Positions 42,901 to 52,576 of a stretch of 64,000 bases of DNA are shown here, one piece after another. The position numbers were made by a program, and so were the translations under genes. Under the pieces are notes generated by a model. That model was not told the origin of the DNA, searched no databases, and saw only the letters and a list, made by a program, of their open reading frames with translations. Each line of letters opens with the position of its first letter. The first letter of the stretch is position 1. This stretch comes from Pelomonas sp966111775. GTDB taxonomy: Bacteria; Pseudomonadota; Gammaproteobacteria; Burkholderiales; Burkholderiaceae_C. The DNA lies in contig CBHWBD010000001.1 of assembly GCA_966111775.1 (NCBI GenBank), positions 1 to 64,000 on the forward strand, read 5' to 3'.

Positions 42901-45845
42901 GGCTTGCTTGCGTCCGCAAAATGCAGCACCAGGGCGCCGCCTTGGTAGCGTACGGCCTGCATCTGCTCGGTCTGTTCCGGCGTGGCCATGACGCGCACGC
43001 GCAGCTCGCGGCGCGCGACCATGCCGGGATAGCGTCCCTGGCGGGCGCCGATGTGCAAGCTGCGCTGGGCGTCGTCCCAGCGCAGCTCGGTGGTGGCGCG
43101 CTCGCCGCGTTCATAGCGGTAGGTCTCGCCGTCGTCCTCGTAGAGGGTGAAGCGGGCATCGGCGCCGGGATAGATGCGGATCTCCCAGGGCGCGTCGGGG
43201 CTCTGGCCGGTGTATTCGACGACCGGGCCCAGCGGCACGACGGAGCCGGCGCGCACGAAGAGGGGGAACTGGTCGAGGGCGTAGTCACGCGTGGCGCTGC
43301 TGCCGCCGGCGTGGCGCTGGCCGGTCCAGAAGTCGAACCAGTCGCTGCCCGCAGGCAGCAGCGTGGATTGGCTCGCGTCGGGCTTGGGTTGCGCCGCGAG
43401 CGTGCGCAGTTGGCCGGGCGTGCGCCAGGCCAGGCGCAGCACGCGGCCGCCGCCGGCCTGGAAGAAGTCGATGCGCAGCTTCAGCACCTGGCCTTCGCGC
43501 AGCGTCAGGCGGTGGCCGTTGAAGCGCGCGCCGCCGACGGTCCAGTCGTCCACGACGAGCTGGTCGTCCAGCCAGACGCGGAAGCCGTCGTCGCCCTCGG
43601 CGCCGATCTCATATTCGCCGGCCTCGACGGCGGTGAGCGTGCCGGTCCAGCGCGCCGAGAAGTTGTTCAGGCTGGCCAGGCCCGGCGGGATGCTGCCCAG
43701 TGGCGGGTCGGGCCAGCGGTGGTCGATGACGGTGTCGACGGTACGGCTGGCCGGTTTCTCGAAGGCCATGCCCTCGAAGTACTCGAGCGCCAGGCCGGCC
43801 TGGCCATCCGGTGTGCGCAGCTGGGTGGGCGGCACGGTGGCGGGCGGCGGCAGCTCCGGGTGGAACATCGCCCGCGTGATCGGCTGCACCAGGAAGGCAG
43901 GGCCGAACATGAAGGTGTCGTCCACCTTGCGCAGATCGGCCTGGTCGGGGAAGTCCATCGCCAGGCCACGCATCATGATGTAGCCCTGCTGCGTGCTGCG
44001 CCAGGCCAGGCTGTAGACATAGGGCAGCAGCCGGTAGCGCAGCTGGGCCGCGCTCAGCAGCGAGCCGTAGACCGCCGGGTCCAGCGTCTTGTAGAGATAG
44101 GGTTCGCGTTCGACGTTGGTGCCGTGGATGCGGTAGACCGGGTTGAAGATGCCGAACTGGTTCCAGCGCGCATACAGCTCGCGCCAGGCCGGATTGCGCT
44201 CGCCGCCGGCGTGGTTGACGAAGAAGCCGCCGGTGTCCTGCGACCAGTAGGGCAGGCCGGCCATGCCGACGTTCAGGCCGCCGGCGATCTGCTGCCGCAG
44301 CACGGCCCAGGAGGCGGTGGTGTCGCCCGACCACGGCAGGGCGGCGTAGCGCTGCTGCCCGGCCCAGGCCGAGCGCGTGAGGGTCAGGGCGCGCTTGGCC
44401 TTTTGGCCGGCGGCGCGCTGGCCCTCGTAGACGCCGCGCGTGGTCACCAGGCTGTAGACGTTGAGGTAGCGCGTGAAGTCGCCCATGGCGTTGGGCCCCA
44501 GGCCCTTGATGTCGGCCTCGACCTCGCGCGGGTCGTGGGCGGCGCCGCCCACCTCCACCTCGGTGCCGTCCATCCACAGCGCGTCGACGCCGACGTCGAG
44601 CAGGCCTTTCTTGACGTGCTTGAAATAGATGCGCCGGCCCTCGGGGCTGAAGGCGTCGTAGATGCGGGCCTTCTTGGAGATCCAGTGCAGGGGCTCGAAG
44701 CGCAGGCCCTGGGCATCCAGTTCGCGGGCCAGTGCCGTGTCGTTGCCGATGGAGGGCCAGATGGACACCATCAACTGGGTGTGCAGCTGGGTGTGCAGCT
44801 CGCGCGTCATCGCGGCGGGGTCGGGGAAGCGTTCGCGGTCCCAGACCATGCCGCTCCACTGGCCGTCCCAGGCGCCGTTCTTCTCGCCGCCCCAGTACTG
44901 CCAGTCCTGCACGATGGTGTCGAGCGGGAAGCCGTCGGCGCGGAAGCGCCGCACGACGTCCAGCAACTGTTGCTGAGTCTGATAGCGCTCCTTGCTCATG
45001 TAGAGGCCGAAGGCGGCCTTGGGGAACATGGGCGCGGCGCCGGTGAGCGTGCGATAGCCGGCCATCACGCCGTCCATGTCGGCACCGGCGACGACGTAGT
45101 AGTCGGCCCCCGCAGGCGCGCTCTCGGCGCGGAAGCTGGCGCCCTGCGGCCCGTCGCTGAAGCTCATCTTGGAGTAGACGTCCCACAGCAGGCCCCAGCG
45201 GCGCGTGGAGACCATGAAGGGCACGACGATGCCGATGTTGGTCTGCACCATCAGCACCTCGCGGCCGCGATAGTCCATATAGGGCTCGTTGTACTGGCCG
45301 AGGCCGTAGAGCGATTCGTCGGGCGTCAGCGTGAAGGTCTGCGTCAGGCTGTAGCTCGGGCTGCCGCTGATCTCGACGCGCTGCAGTTCTGTGGGCGCCT
45401 GGTCACGCTCGCGCGTCAGCAGGCGGCCGTCGGCGGCGCAGAAGGCCAGCGCCCCGCTGCGCTTGTCCACGGTGATGCGCAGCCCCGGGCCGGTGACGGT
45501 GAGCACATCGGTGTCGTCTCGCACGTCGACGGCGACGGGCTTGGGCTTGGCCACGATCACCAGGCTGGGTTGGGTGCTGTAGGACTCGCCCAGGTGGGCG
45601 GTCACGCGCACCAGGCCCGGGCCGTAGAACAGCAGGCTCTTGGTCAGGCCACCAGAGCGGAACTGCAGGCCCTCGGTCACGCGCTGCCAGGCAAAGCCCG
45701 CGGGGCCGGCGTTCAGGGGCAGGGCCTTCATCTGCCCGGCAGCGTCCAGGGCGGTGGGCGCTGCCGAGGCCTCGGCGGCCGGCGCGGCCAGCATGCCCGC
45801 AGCGGGGGCGCAGGCCATCAGGCCGAACAGGTCACGACGTTTCAT
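42897..45845 (-). CDS. GH31 alpha-xylosidase-like enzyme with a C-terminal PA14 domain
   Basis: 982 residues. MKRRDLFGLMACAPAAGMLA is a twin-arginine type signal. The N-terminal sandwich (30-265) and barrel follow, with nucleophile Asp426 in DALWMDGTEVE and LPWSGDTTASW. C-terminal beta domains contain an inserted PA14 module (about 690-820: ALEYFEGMAFEKPASRTVDT, RWTGTLTAVEAGEYEIGAEG). The other GH31 protein has its PA14-like segment in the N-terminal sandwich, so the two probably differ in substrate (for example xylose versus glucose or galactose caps, or chain length). GAGAGGA precedes the start; the stop overlaps the next gene by ATGA. Confidence 0.93.
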   Translation of the reverse strand: MKRRDLFGLMACAPAAGMLAAPAAEASAAPTALDAAGQMKALPLNAGPAGFAWQRVTEGLQFRSGGLTKSLLFYGPGLVRVTAHLGESYSTQPSLVIVAKPKPVAVDVRDDTDVLTVTGPGLRITVDKRSGALAFCAADGRLLTRERDQAPTELQRVEISGSPSYSLTQTFTLTPDESLYGLGQYNEPYMDYRGREVLMVQTNIGIVVPFMVSTRRWGLLWDVYSKMSFSDGPQGASFRAESAPAGADYYVVAGADMDGVMAGYRTLTGAAPMFPKAAFGLYMSKERYQTQQQLLDVVRRFRADGFPLDTIVQDWQYWGGEKNGAWDGQWSGMVWDRERFPDPAAMTRELHTQLHTQLMVSIWPSIGNDTALARELDAQGLRFEPLHWISKKARIYDAFSPEGRRIYFKHVKKGLLDVGVDALWMDGTEVEVGGAAHDPREVEADIKGLGPNAMGDFTRYLNVYSLVTTRGVYEGQRAAGQKAKRALTLTRSAWAGQQRYAALPWSGDTTASWAVLRQQIAGGLNVGMAGLPYWSQDTGGFFVNHAGGERNPAWRELYARWNQFGIFNPVYRIHGTNVEREPYLYKTLDPAVYGSLLSAAQLRYRLLPYVYSLAWRSTQQGYIMMRGLAMDFPDQADLRKVDDTFMFGPAFLVQPITRAMFHPELPPPATVPPTQLRTPDGQAGLALEYFEGMAFEKPASRTVDTVIDHRWPDPPLGSIPPGLASLNNFSARWTGTLTAVEAGEYEIGAEGDDGFRVWLDDQLVVDDWTVGGARFNGHRLTLREGQVLKLRIDFFQAGGGRVLRLAWRTPGQLRTLAAQPKPDASQSTLLPAGSDWFDFWTGQRHAGGSSATRDYALDQFPLFVRAGSVVPLGPVVEYTGQSPDAPWEIRIYPGADARFTLYEDDGETYRYERGERATTELRWDDAQRSLHIGARQGRYPGMVARRELRVRVMATPEQTEQMQAVRYQGGALVLHFADASKP

Positions 45846-45861
45846 TCACGGATCCTCTCTT

Positions 45862-48561
45862 TCAAAACGGGGGCAGCTCGGCACGGCCCGTGACCTGCAG
45901 CTTCAGCATCTGCCCGGCGGTGCGCACGCCGGTGACCGCGGCAACCGGCTGACCGCCGCCGACCCACAGCTGCACCGGCCCGGCCTCCACCACGCGCCGG
46001 CCGTCGGCCTGGACGAGGCTGGTCGCCTTGGCGTCCAGCGCGAAGCTGATGCGGCGGGCTTCACCGGCGCGCAGCACGACGCGCCGGAAGGCCACCAGCG
46101 TGCGTTCAGGTGCCATGGCGCCCGAGCGCTGGGCATAGAGCTGCACGACCTCGGCCGCCTGCTGCGAGCCTTCGTTCTTCAACAGCACCGACAACTGCGT
46201 GCCTTGCCCCGCACGCACGCGGCTGCGTGCCAGCCGGGCCTGGGCATAGCTGAAGCGTGCATAGCTCAGCCCATGACCGAAGGGGAACTCGGCTTCACCC
46301 TTGAACCAGCGATAGGTGCGCCCCTGCATGCCGTAGTCCTTGAAGGGCGGCAGCTGCTCCACCGAGCGGTAGAAGGTCAGCGGCAACCGGCCGGAGGGGC
46401 TGAAGTCGCCGGCCAGCAGCTCGGCCACGGCCTGTCCGCCTTCGCCGCCGGGGTACCAGGCCTGCACGATGGCCGCGGCCTGCTGCGTGGCGGCACCGAA
46501 GGCCATGGCGCTGCCGCTGAAGTTCACCAGCACCAGCGGCCGGCCCAGTGCCGCCAGGCGCTCCAGCAGCCGCTGCTGCGGCGCCGGCAGGTCGATGCGG
46601 GTGCGGTCGCCGCCGGCAAAGCCGGGGGCCAGCACCGTCATCTCCTCGCCTTCCAGCTCCCAGGTCAGGCCGCTGGCGAACACCACCAGGTCGGCGTCGC
46701 GGGCGGCGGCCAGGGCCGCTTCGTCGCTGGCACCGGGGCGGCTCCACTGCAGGCGCTGCTCGCCGTCCCAGCCGGTCTGCAGCGCCTCCACGCGCAGGGC
46801 ATAGGTCTGGCCGGCCTGTAGCGTCACGCCGCGGGTGCTGGTCGGCCAGGCGACGTCCCACAGGTCCACGACCAACTTGCCGTCGATCCAGATGCGATAG
46901 CCGCGGTTGCCCTTGAGTCGCAGCAGGTGCGCGCCGCTCTCACCGGCGCGCAGGAAGCCGGTCCAGCGCGCCGATTCCTGCCGGTCGTAGGCGTCGGGCC
47001 AGCCCCACTTGAACACCGCCTGGGGCGTCAGCGTCGTCGACGTCGGTGTGCCCTCGAGCTTGAGGTTGGCAAAGCGCTCGAAGTTCAGGCCGGCGCGGCT
47101 GCAGGCGGCGTCGGCGCACAGGCTGCCCGCAGGCAGGTCTTCCAGCGGCGGCGCCACCCAGCCCGTGCCCTCGACAAAGGCTATGCGTGCGCCGGGGTAG
47201 CGTGCCTTCAGGCCGGCCAGCAGCGTGACGGGCTTGGACGGCGTGCCGTTGTAGTTGCCCACCAGGGCGTCGACGCTGTCGGCGTTGGGGCCGATGACGG
47301 CGATGCGTTTCGGCTCGGCTTTCAGCGGCAGCACGCCGTCGTTCTTCAGCAGCACCAGGGAGCGGCGGGCCGTCTCCAGGTTGACGGCGCGGTGGGCCGG
47401 GGTGTCGAAGTCGTGTGCCGTGATCTCGGGGAAGGGGCGTTGGCCGGCCAGTGGTCGCAGCGACGGGCCGCTCCCGAGCAAGGCCGCACCTCCCTGGGAG
47501 GTGGCCGCGGTACCACGCGGCCGGAGGCCGATATCCCCGAGCAGACCCAGGCGCAGCCGCACGTCGAACAGGCGCTGCAGGGCGCCGTCGAGCTCGGCCT
47601 CGCTGAGCAGCCCCTGCTGCACGGCGGCCACGGTGGTGGCCGGCTGGGCGGTCTTGTTGCTGCCGAAATCGCAGATGACGTCAGTGCCGGCGCGCACCGC
47701 GGCTGCCACGGCCTCTTCGGGCGTCGTCACGTGGTGGTGGGCCCCGTCCGCGTGGATGTCGGCCACCGCGCCGCAGTCGGACACCACATGGCCCTGGAAC
47801 TTCCACTCGTCGCGCAGATAGTGCTTCAGCAGGCGCTCGTTGGCGCAGGCGGGCACGCCGTCCACGGCGTTGTAGGCGCACATGACCGACTCGGCCCGGG
47901 CTTCGGTGACGGCGGCGTGGAAGGCCGGCAGATAGGTGTCCACGAGATCACGCGGCGAGACCTTCACGTCCTCCTTGTGACGGTCGGCCTCGGGGCCGCT
48001 GTGCACGGCAAAGTGCTTGACGGCGGCCGACACGCGCGGCTGGTTGGCATCCGGCCCCTGCAGGCCCTGGATGAAGGCCACGCCCATGCGCGAGGTCAGC
48101 CAGGGGTCCTCGCCATAGGTCTCCTGGCCGCGGCCCCAGCGCGGGTCGCGGAAGATGTTGACGTTGGGCGACCACACGGTCAGGCCGCGGTAGATGCCGG
48201 ACGAGCCATCGGCAGCCACCGTGTTCAGGAACTTGGCGCGGAACTCGGTGCCGATGACATCGCCCACCTGCTTCACCAGCGGCGTGTCCCAGGTCGCTGC
48301 CAGGGCGATGGCCTGCGGGAAGACGGTGGCCACGTCGGCGCGCGCCACGCCGTGCAGGCCTTCGCTCCACCAGTTGTAGGCCGGGATGTGCAGGCGCGGG
48401 ATGGCCGGCGAGTCGTGCTGCAGCTGGCTGGCCTTCTCGGCCAGTGTCATCTGTGCCACCAGGGCCTGGGCCTGCTGCAGCGAGGGGGTCAGGGGCTCGG
48501 CCACCACGCCCGTGGCCATGGCCCAGGCCAGGGCAGACGCCCCGATCAGACGCTTGCTCAT
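45862..48561 (-). CDS. GH3 beta-glucosidase/beta-xylosidase with PA14 insert
   Basis: 899 residues with a Sec signal (1-21). The N-terminal barrel runs from LVAQMTLAEKASQLQHDSPA, with KHFAVHSGPE and nucleophile Asp262 in HVVSDCGAVADIH. The alpha/beta sandwich domain contains a PA14 module (about 480-600, SARWTGFLRAGESGAHLLRL), and an FnIII-like C-terminal domain follows. The NWWSEGLHGVARA motif is typical of xylosidase/glucosidase GH3 proteins of this kind. Residues 340-360 come from a 63-bp insertion described separately. It would act on glucosyl or xylosyl ends uncovered after GH31. It ends 16 nt before GH31 and follows the GH39 gene by 7 nt. Confidence 0.93.
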   Translation of the reverse strand: MSKRLIGASALAWAMATGVVAEPLTPSLQQAQALVAQMTLAEKASQLQHDSPAIPRLHIPAYNWWSEGLHGVARADVATVFPQAIALAATWDTPLVKQVGDVIGTEFRAKFLNTVAADGSSGIYRGLTVWSPNVNIFRDPRWGRGQETYGEDPWLTSRMGVAFIQGLQGPDANQPRVSAAVKHFAVHSGPEADRHKEDVKVSPRDLVDTYLPAFHAAVTEARAESVMCAYNAVDGVPACANERLLKHYLRDEWKFQGHVVSDCGAVADIHADGAHHHVTTPEEAVAAAVRAGTDVICDFGSNKTAQPATTVAAVQQGLLSEAELDGALQRLFDVRLRLGLLGDIGLRPRGTAATSQGGAALLGSGPSLRPLAGQRPFPEITAHDFDTPAHRAVNLETARRSLVLLKNDGVLPLKAEPKRIAVIGPNADSVDALVGNYNGTPSKPVTLLAGLKARYPGARIAFVEGTGWVAPPLEDLPAGSLCADAACSRAGLNFERFANLKLEGTPTSTTLTPQAVFKWGWPDAYDRQESARWTGFLRAGESGAHLLRLKGNRGYRIWIDGKLVVDLWDVAWPTSTRGVTLQAGQTYALRVEALQTGWDGEQRLQWSRPGASDEAALAAARDADLVVFASGLTWELEGEEMTVLAPGFAGGDRTRIDLPAPQQRLLERLAALGRPLVLVNFSGSAMAFGAATQQAAAIVQAWYPGGEGGQAVAELLAGDFSPSGRLPLTFYRSVEQLPPFKDYGMQGRTYRWFKGEAEFPFGHGLSYARFSYAQARLARSRVRAGQGTQLSVLLKNEGSQQAAEVVQLYAQRSGAMAPERTLVAFRRVVLRAGEARRISFALDAKATSLVQADGRRVVEAGPVQLWVGGGQPVAAVTGVRTAGQMLKLQVTGRAELPPF
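47473..47543. mobile_element. Small palindromic insertion inside the GH3 gene flanked by 8-bp direct repeats
   Basis: CCCGAGCA occurs at 47473-47480 and again at 47536-47543, framing 55 bp that contain two compact hairpins: CACCTCCC/GGGAGGTG (about 47487-47503) and GGCCGCG/CGCGGCC (47503-47522). The repeat-to-repeat distance is 63 bp, so exactly 21 codons are added in frame (DIGLRPRGTAATSQGGAALL and one more), between the barrel and the alpha/beta domain where GH3 proteins normally have a short linker. This is what a tiny transposed palindromic element with a target-site duplication would look like. I saw no second copy in this window. Confidence 0.6.
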
Positions 48562-48568
48562 GGACTGC

Positions 48569-50167
48569 TCAGCGCTTGACCGGCTCCAGCGTCAACAGCG
48601 TGATGTCGTTGCTTCGCATGGGCACCGTGAACTTGAACAGACCGTCCTTGCCGACCTTGACGCTGCGCTTCAACTCCGGCAGGTCGCGCGTCAGCGATTG
48701 CAGCTTGGCGAGCTGCGCGGCGTCGAGCTGCTTGGGCGAGCCCATCTCGAGGTAGGCGGTATGGGCGTCGTTGGCCTTGTAGCCGGTGCGGCGCAGTTCC
48801 AGCTGGTAGGCGCCGGGCTTGAGGTTGCGCAGCGACAGCTTGACCGCGGGCGCCGGGCCATTGGGCACCGGCTTGCCGAAGAAGCTGCCGTTGCTGGCGG
48901 TCTTCTGGTCGGGGTGCTGCCAGTCCCATGCGACGACGGCGGTCTTGTCGCCGTCGACCGCCGCCAGCACCTTGTCGTCGGCGCTCGGGATCTCGTTGCC
49001 GTGCAGCGCGTTGAGGTATTTGTAGGCGAACCAGGTCGGCTTGCGCAGGCTCTCGCGCGTCATCAGCCCGAAGCCGCCGTGAAAGGGCGCATCCGGCGGG
49101 CCCGGCTCCTCGAAGAGGTCGCTGTAGGTCCAGTAGCTCATGGCCTGCGCATAACCGCGCGTGGCCCGCAGCTTGGTCAGCATCCAGGGCGCGCTGACAT
49201 AGCTGTCATGCACCTTGTCGCGCGGGTTGTAGCTGGTGCTCCACTCGGTGATGTAGAGCGGAATGCCGGGGAAGGGCGAGGCCTCGATCTCCTGCCGGTT
49301 GCGGCGTACGTCGCCGATGATGGAGTTGGGGTCGGTGGCCAGGATGCGGTCGGATTTGCCGAACTCGTCGAGGAAGCCCTCGGTCACGCCGTAGCTGTGG
49401 GTGGTGACGAAATCCACCGGCACGCCTTGCTGCTTGGCATAGGCCAGCAGTTCCGGCACCCAGGCCGCACCCGCCGTGGAGGGGCCGCCGACCTGCAGTC
49501 GCGGGTCGACCTTCTTCAGCGTGCGCGCCGTGTTGGCGTAGAGCTCGAAGTAGGCCTTCTGGTCGGCACCCTCCCAGAAACCGTCGAGGTTGGGCTCGTT
49601 CCAGACCTCGAAGGGCCAGCGGCGTACTTCATCGGCACCGTAGCGCTCGATCAGGTGACGTGCAAAAGCCTCGATCAGCTCGGCCCAGGGCCCGGGCTGC
49701 GGGTGCGAGGTGTTGCCCTTCCAGTAGAAGATGCTCAGGTTGGAGGTTGTCATGACCTTGGGCGAGAAGCCCAGCTCGACGAAGGGCTTGATGCCGCGCG
49801 CGAGCATGGCGTCGTACAGCTTGTCGATGCCGGTCCAGTCGAAGACGAGCTTGTCGCCGTCCTTCTTCACCGTGCCGTAGGTGTCGTGGAAGATGTCGTG
49901 GAAGCGCAGGTAGCGAAAGCCCAGCTCGTCGACCGCGGTCTTGAGCTGGGCCAGGTTCTCGGGCCGGCCGGTGGTGCCGGGGTAGTCGGCGCCGACGGCC
50001 AGGTCGAAGAAGCGGTCCATGGGCTTGCTGGCCGCGGCGCGGTCGAGCGTGACCTCGCGCGCGGCGGGCGGCGCGGCATGGCTGGCGGCGGCCAGGCCCA
50101 GGGTGAACAGCGCCGCTGCGAGCGGGCGCAGCAGGGAGCCAGGCAGGGAGGGCAGAGAAGTGCTCAT
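48569..50167 (-). CDS. GH39 beta-xylosidase-like enzyme
   Basis: 532 residues with a Sec signal (1-31, ending ASHA). The barrel has LGFRYLRFHDIFHD, acid/base Glu191 in FEVWNEPNLDGFW and nucleophile Glu308 in LYITEWS, in the usual GH39 positions. A C-terminal beta-sandwich follows (about 400-532). GH39 members cleave beta-xylosides or alpha-L-iduronides; beta-xylosidase or a related pentosidase is the sensible call here, and some relatives act on arabinosylated glycans. Tightly packed: 7 nt to GH3 and 15 nt from GH74. Confidence 0.9.
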   Translation of the reverse strand: MSTSLPSLPGSLLRPLAAALFTLGLAAASHAAPPAAREVTLDRAAASKPMDRFFDLAVGADYPGTTGRPENLAQLKTAVDELGFRYLRFHDIFHDTYGTVKKDGDKLVFDWTGIDKLYDAMLARGIKPFVELGFSPKVMTTSNLSIFYWKGNTSHPQPGPWAELIEAFARHLIERYGADEVRRWPFEVWNEPNLDGFWEGADQKAYFELYANTARTLKKVDPRLQVGGPSTAGAAWVPELLAYAKQQGVPVDFVTTHSYGVTEGFLDEFGKSDRILATDPNSIIGDVRRNRQEIEASPFPGIPLYITEWSTSYNPRDKVHDSYVSAPWMLTKLRATRGYAQAMSYWTYSDLFEEPGPPDAPFHGGFGLMTRESLRKPTWFAYKYLNALHGNEIPSADDKVLAAVDGDKTAVVAWDWQHPDQKTASNGSFFGKPVPNGPAPAVKLSLRNLKPGAYQLELRRTGYKANDAHTAYLEMGSPKQLDAAQLAKLQSLTRDLPELKRSVKVGKDGLFKFTVPMRSNDITLLTLEPVKR

Positions 50168-50182
50168 GGCAGATGTCGGTTC

Positions 50183-52561
50183 TCAGTTGCTGTACAGCAG
50201 GCCCCGGCCGGTGCCGCTGACGTAGATGCGTCCGTAAACGCTTTGGTCGGCTGCCATCACGCCGATGCCGCCGAACTGGTGAGCGTCGTCGTTGAAGCGT
50301 GTCCAGGTCGTGCCGCCATCGTCGGAGCGGTAGACGCCCCAGACGCCCTTGACGACACCCACCACGTAGACCGCAGCCGAGTAGCCGGCGCCGGGCGCCG
50401 CCTTGCCCAGGGCAATCAGGCTGGCGCCCGACACGCCGCCGGCCGACGCGAAGCTGCTGAGCTTGGTCCAGGTCGCGCCGGAATCGACGGAGTGGTAGAC
50501 GGCATTGCCATCGGCCACCCAGAGGTCGCCCTCGGCATTCGGATTGACGGCCATGGACGTGGTCCAGAAGGCATCGGGGGCCATGGCTGCCGACACCGAG
50601 CCGGCGCTCAGCAAGAAGCTGTGGCCGCCATCGGTCGACACATAGACCTTGCCCGGCGAACCGCTCCAGGTGGCGCCGCCCGAGTCGTAGGCATAGACCT
50701 TGTTCGGATTCTTGCGGTCGGCCGCCAGGCGATAGCCGCGCCCCCAGCCCTGGCCGACGACGGGCAGGGCCGGCAGGTTGGTCATCGTCCAGCTGGCGCC
50801 GTTGTTGGTGGAATAGGAGGGCACCGAGTTGGCCGGCGCCCAGACCAGGTTGTTGCGCGACGTGACCGCGATGCCGCCCTGGCTGCCGGTGTTCTCCTTG
50901 GCGCCGGCCGGCAGGCTGGTGAAGCTCGCCCAGGTCTTGCCGCCGTCGCCCGACCAGGAGCCGACGGCGACGCCGTTCGAGTTGATGACGGCGGAGGACG
51001 CGATGTAGAGCGGGTCGGCCCACGCCATGTCGGCGGCGTTGCCGTTGCTCCAGCCGAGGCCGGGGTTCAGGGTCGGCGCCGTGGCGAGATCGGTGTGCAC
51101 CCAGGTCCCGACGTCGCCCGAGCTGTTGATGAACTTGTAGCTGGCGCCGGCCGGCGGCGTGACGATGGCCTGGGCCGCGATCTCCTCGATGCCACTGACC
51201 GAGCCCTTCCAGGTCGGCGTGGCGGAGGAGGCGTTCTTGGTCTCGATGACGCCGCCACCATGCACGTGCAGGATGTGGTCGCGGTCGGACGGATCGATCT
51301 CGACGTCGTCGACCCAGCCCGAGGCGGTTTCGCCGGGCGTCTGCGCCTCGATCTCGCGCCAGGTCTTGCCAGCGTCGTCGGACAGCTGCACGATCTGCTG
51401 GCCGTTCCAGTTGCCCCAGGAGTTGGTCACGCCCAGCGCGATGCGGGTGGTGGCGCCGCTGCCCTGGACGGACACGCCGCCGAGGCCGAAGTTGATGCCG
51501 TTGCCGGGGTCTTCGCTCTTCAGCAGGGTCCAGGTCGTGCCGTCGAACTTGTAGAGCCGGCCGGGGCCGCCCGCGCCGGGGCCGGCGTCCTTGGTGAACA
51601 CGACGTAGAAGACGCCGTCGGCGGCGCGCGCGATGTGGGGGATGTGGTAGCCGGAGACGGGCGTCGTGACCGCAGTCCACGAGCTGCCGCCGTTGCTGGA
51701 TTTGTAGAGGCTGGAGCCCAGGCCTGCCACGTTGACGTAGTCGGGCGAGATGGCGGCGTAGAGGGTCGGCGTGGCCGTGCCGCTGCCCTTGGTGCCGGTG
51801 TCGTAGACGACCACACTGATGCCCATGCCGCCGCCCGCAGCGCCGATCTGGTCGGAAGTCATCTTGGCCGTGGACAGCGACGTGACCTGCGTCCAGCTCA
51901 GGCCGGAGTCCGTGCTCTTCCACAGGCCGGCCGTGCGCGAGCCGTAGAACAGGGTCGAGGGCTTGTTGGGGTCCACCACCAGGCGTTCGCCCATGGCGCG
52001 GCCGGGGTTGTTGCCGCCCAGCTTGAACGGCAGGTCGACGTGCGTCCAGGTGTCACCCCGGTCGCCGGAGATGTAGAGGCGGCCGTTGTCTTCGAAGGTG
52101 TACATGCCGGTGGCCATGTAGACGAGCCGGTCGTCGTTCGGGTCGACGGCGATGCTCTCGATGCCGTGGAAGCGGCTCTCGGCAGCGCCGAAGCCCAGGC
52201 CGTCGGTGATGGGCGTCCAGGACGAGGTGGCCGCGTTCCAGCGGTAGGCGCCGCCGATGTCGGTGCGGGCGTACAGCAGGTTGGCCGTCGTCGGGTGGTA
52301 GATCAGGCCGGTGACGTAGCCGCCGCCGCCGAACTTCACGCTCGTCCAGGTGGTGGCCGGAGCGGGGGCAGGCGCCGGTGCTGGGGCCGGTGCGGGAGCT
52401 GGAGCAGGTGTGGGGGCAGGCGCCGGCGCAGGACTGGGTGCCGGAGCGGGACTGGGTGCCGGAGCGGGAGCCGGCGTGCCGCCGCCACCACCACCACCGC
52501 AGCCGGCCACCAGGCTCGCGGCAACCAGGGAAATAACGCTGAGCTGTCTGTTGTACTTCAT
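50183..52561 (-). CDS. GH74 xyloglucanase, lipoprotein with Pro-Ala linker
   Basis: 792 residues. A lipoprotein signal with lipobox LVAGC (Cys21) is followed by a poly-Gly run and a long Pro-Ala(-Ser/Thr) linker (about 29-70), so the enzyme is probably tethered to the outer membrane and held away from it. The GH74 double seven-bladed propeller follows: GGGGYVTGLIYHP, ARTDIGGAYRW (predicted catalytic Asp in DIGG) and NAADMAWADP (second catalytic Asp), with many Asp-box-like SxDxGxTW repeats. It cuts the beta-1,4-glucan backbone of xyloglucan, endo or endo-processively. A second GH74 in the locus has a different N-terminus and no lipobox. Confidence 0.94.
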   Translation of the reverse strand: MKYNRQLSVISLVAASLVAGCGGGGGGGTPAPAPAPSPAPAPSPAPAPAPTPAPAPAPAPAPAPAPAPATTWTSVKFGGGGYVTGLIYHPTTANLLYARTDIGGAYRWNAATSSWTPITDGLGFGAAESRFHGIESIAVDPNDDRLVYMATGMYTFEDNGRLYISGDRGDTWTHVDLPFKLGGNNPGRAMGERLVVDPNKPSTLFYGSRTAGLWKSTDSGLSWTQVTSLSTAKMTSDQIGAAGGGMGISVVVYDTGTKGSGTATPTLYAAISPDYVNVAGLGSSLYKSSNGGSSWTAVTTPVSGYHIPHIARAADGVFYVVFTKDAGPGAGGPGRLYKFDGTTWTLLKSEDPGNGINFGLGGVSVQGSGATTRIALGVTNSWGNWNGQQIVQLSDDAGKTWREIEAQTPGETASGWVDDVEIDPSDRDHILHVHGGGVIETKNASSATPTWKGSVSGIEEIAAQAIVTPPAGASYKFINSSGDVGTWVHTDLATAPTLNPGLGWSNGNAADMAWADPLYIASSAVINSNGVAVGSWSGDGGKTWASFTSLPAGAKENTGSQGGIAVTSRNNLVWAPANSVPSYSTNNGASWTMTNLPALPVVGQGWGRGYRLAADRKNPNKVYAYDSGGATWSGSPGKVYVSTDGGHSFLLSAGSVSAAMAPDAFWTTSMAVNPNAEGDLWVADGNAVYHSVDSGATWTKLSSFASAGGVSGASLIALGKAAPGAGYSAAVYVVGVVKGVWGVYRSDDGGTTWTRFNDDAHQFGGIGVMAADQSVYGRIYVSGTGRGLLYSN
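52350..52495 (-). repeat. Low-complexity Pro-Ala linker coding sequence
   Basis: Degenerate short repeats of GCNCCNGCN-type codons encode the proline-alanine linker of the lipoprotein GH74. Such a tract is prone to length change by slippage, so linker length may vary between strains. Confidence 0.85.
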
Positions 52562-52576
52562 GAGAGAACCCGGGTA

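Noticed and set aside
47480..47535. Assembly error or frameshift in the GH3 gene
   Set aside because: The frame is open on both sides and the added length is an exact multiple of three with direct repeats at the edges. An insertion is a better explanation than a sequencing error.
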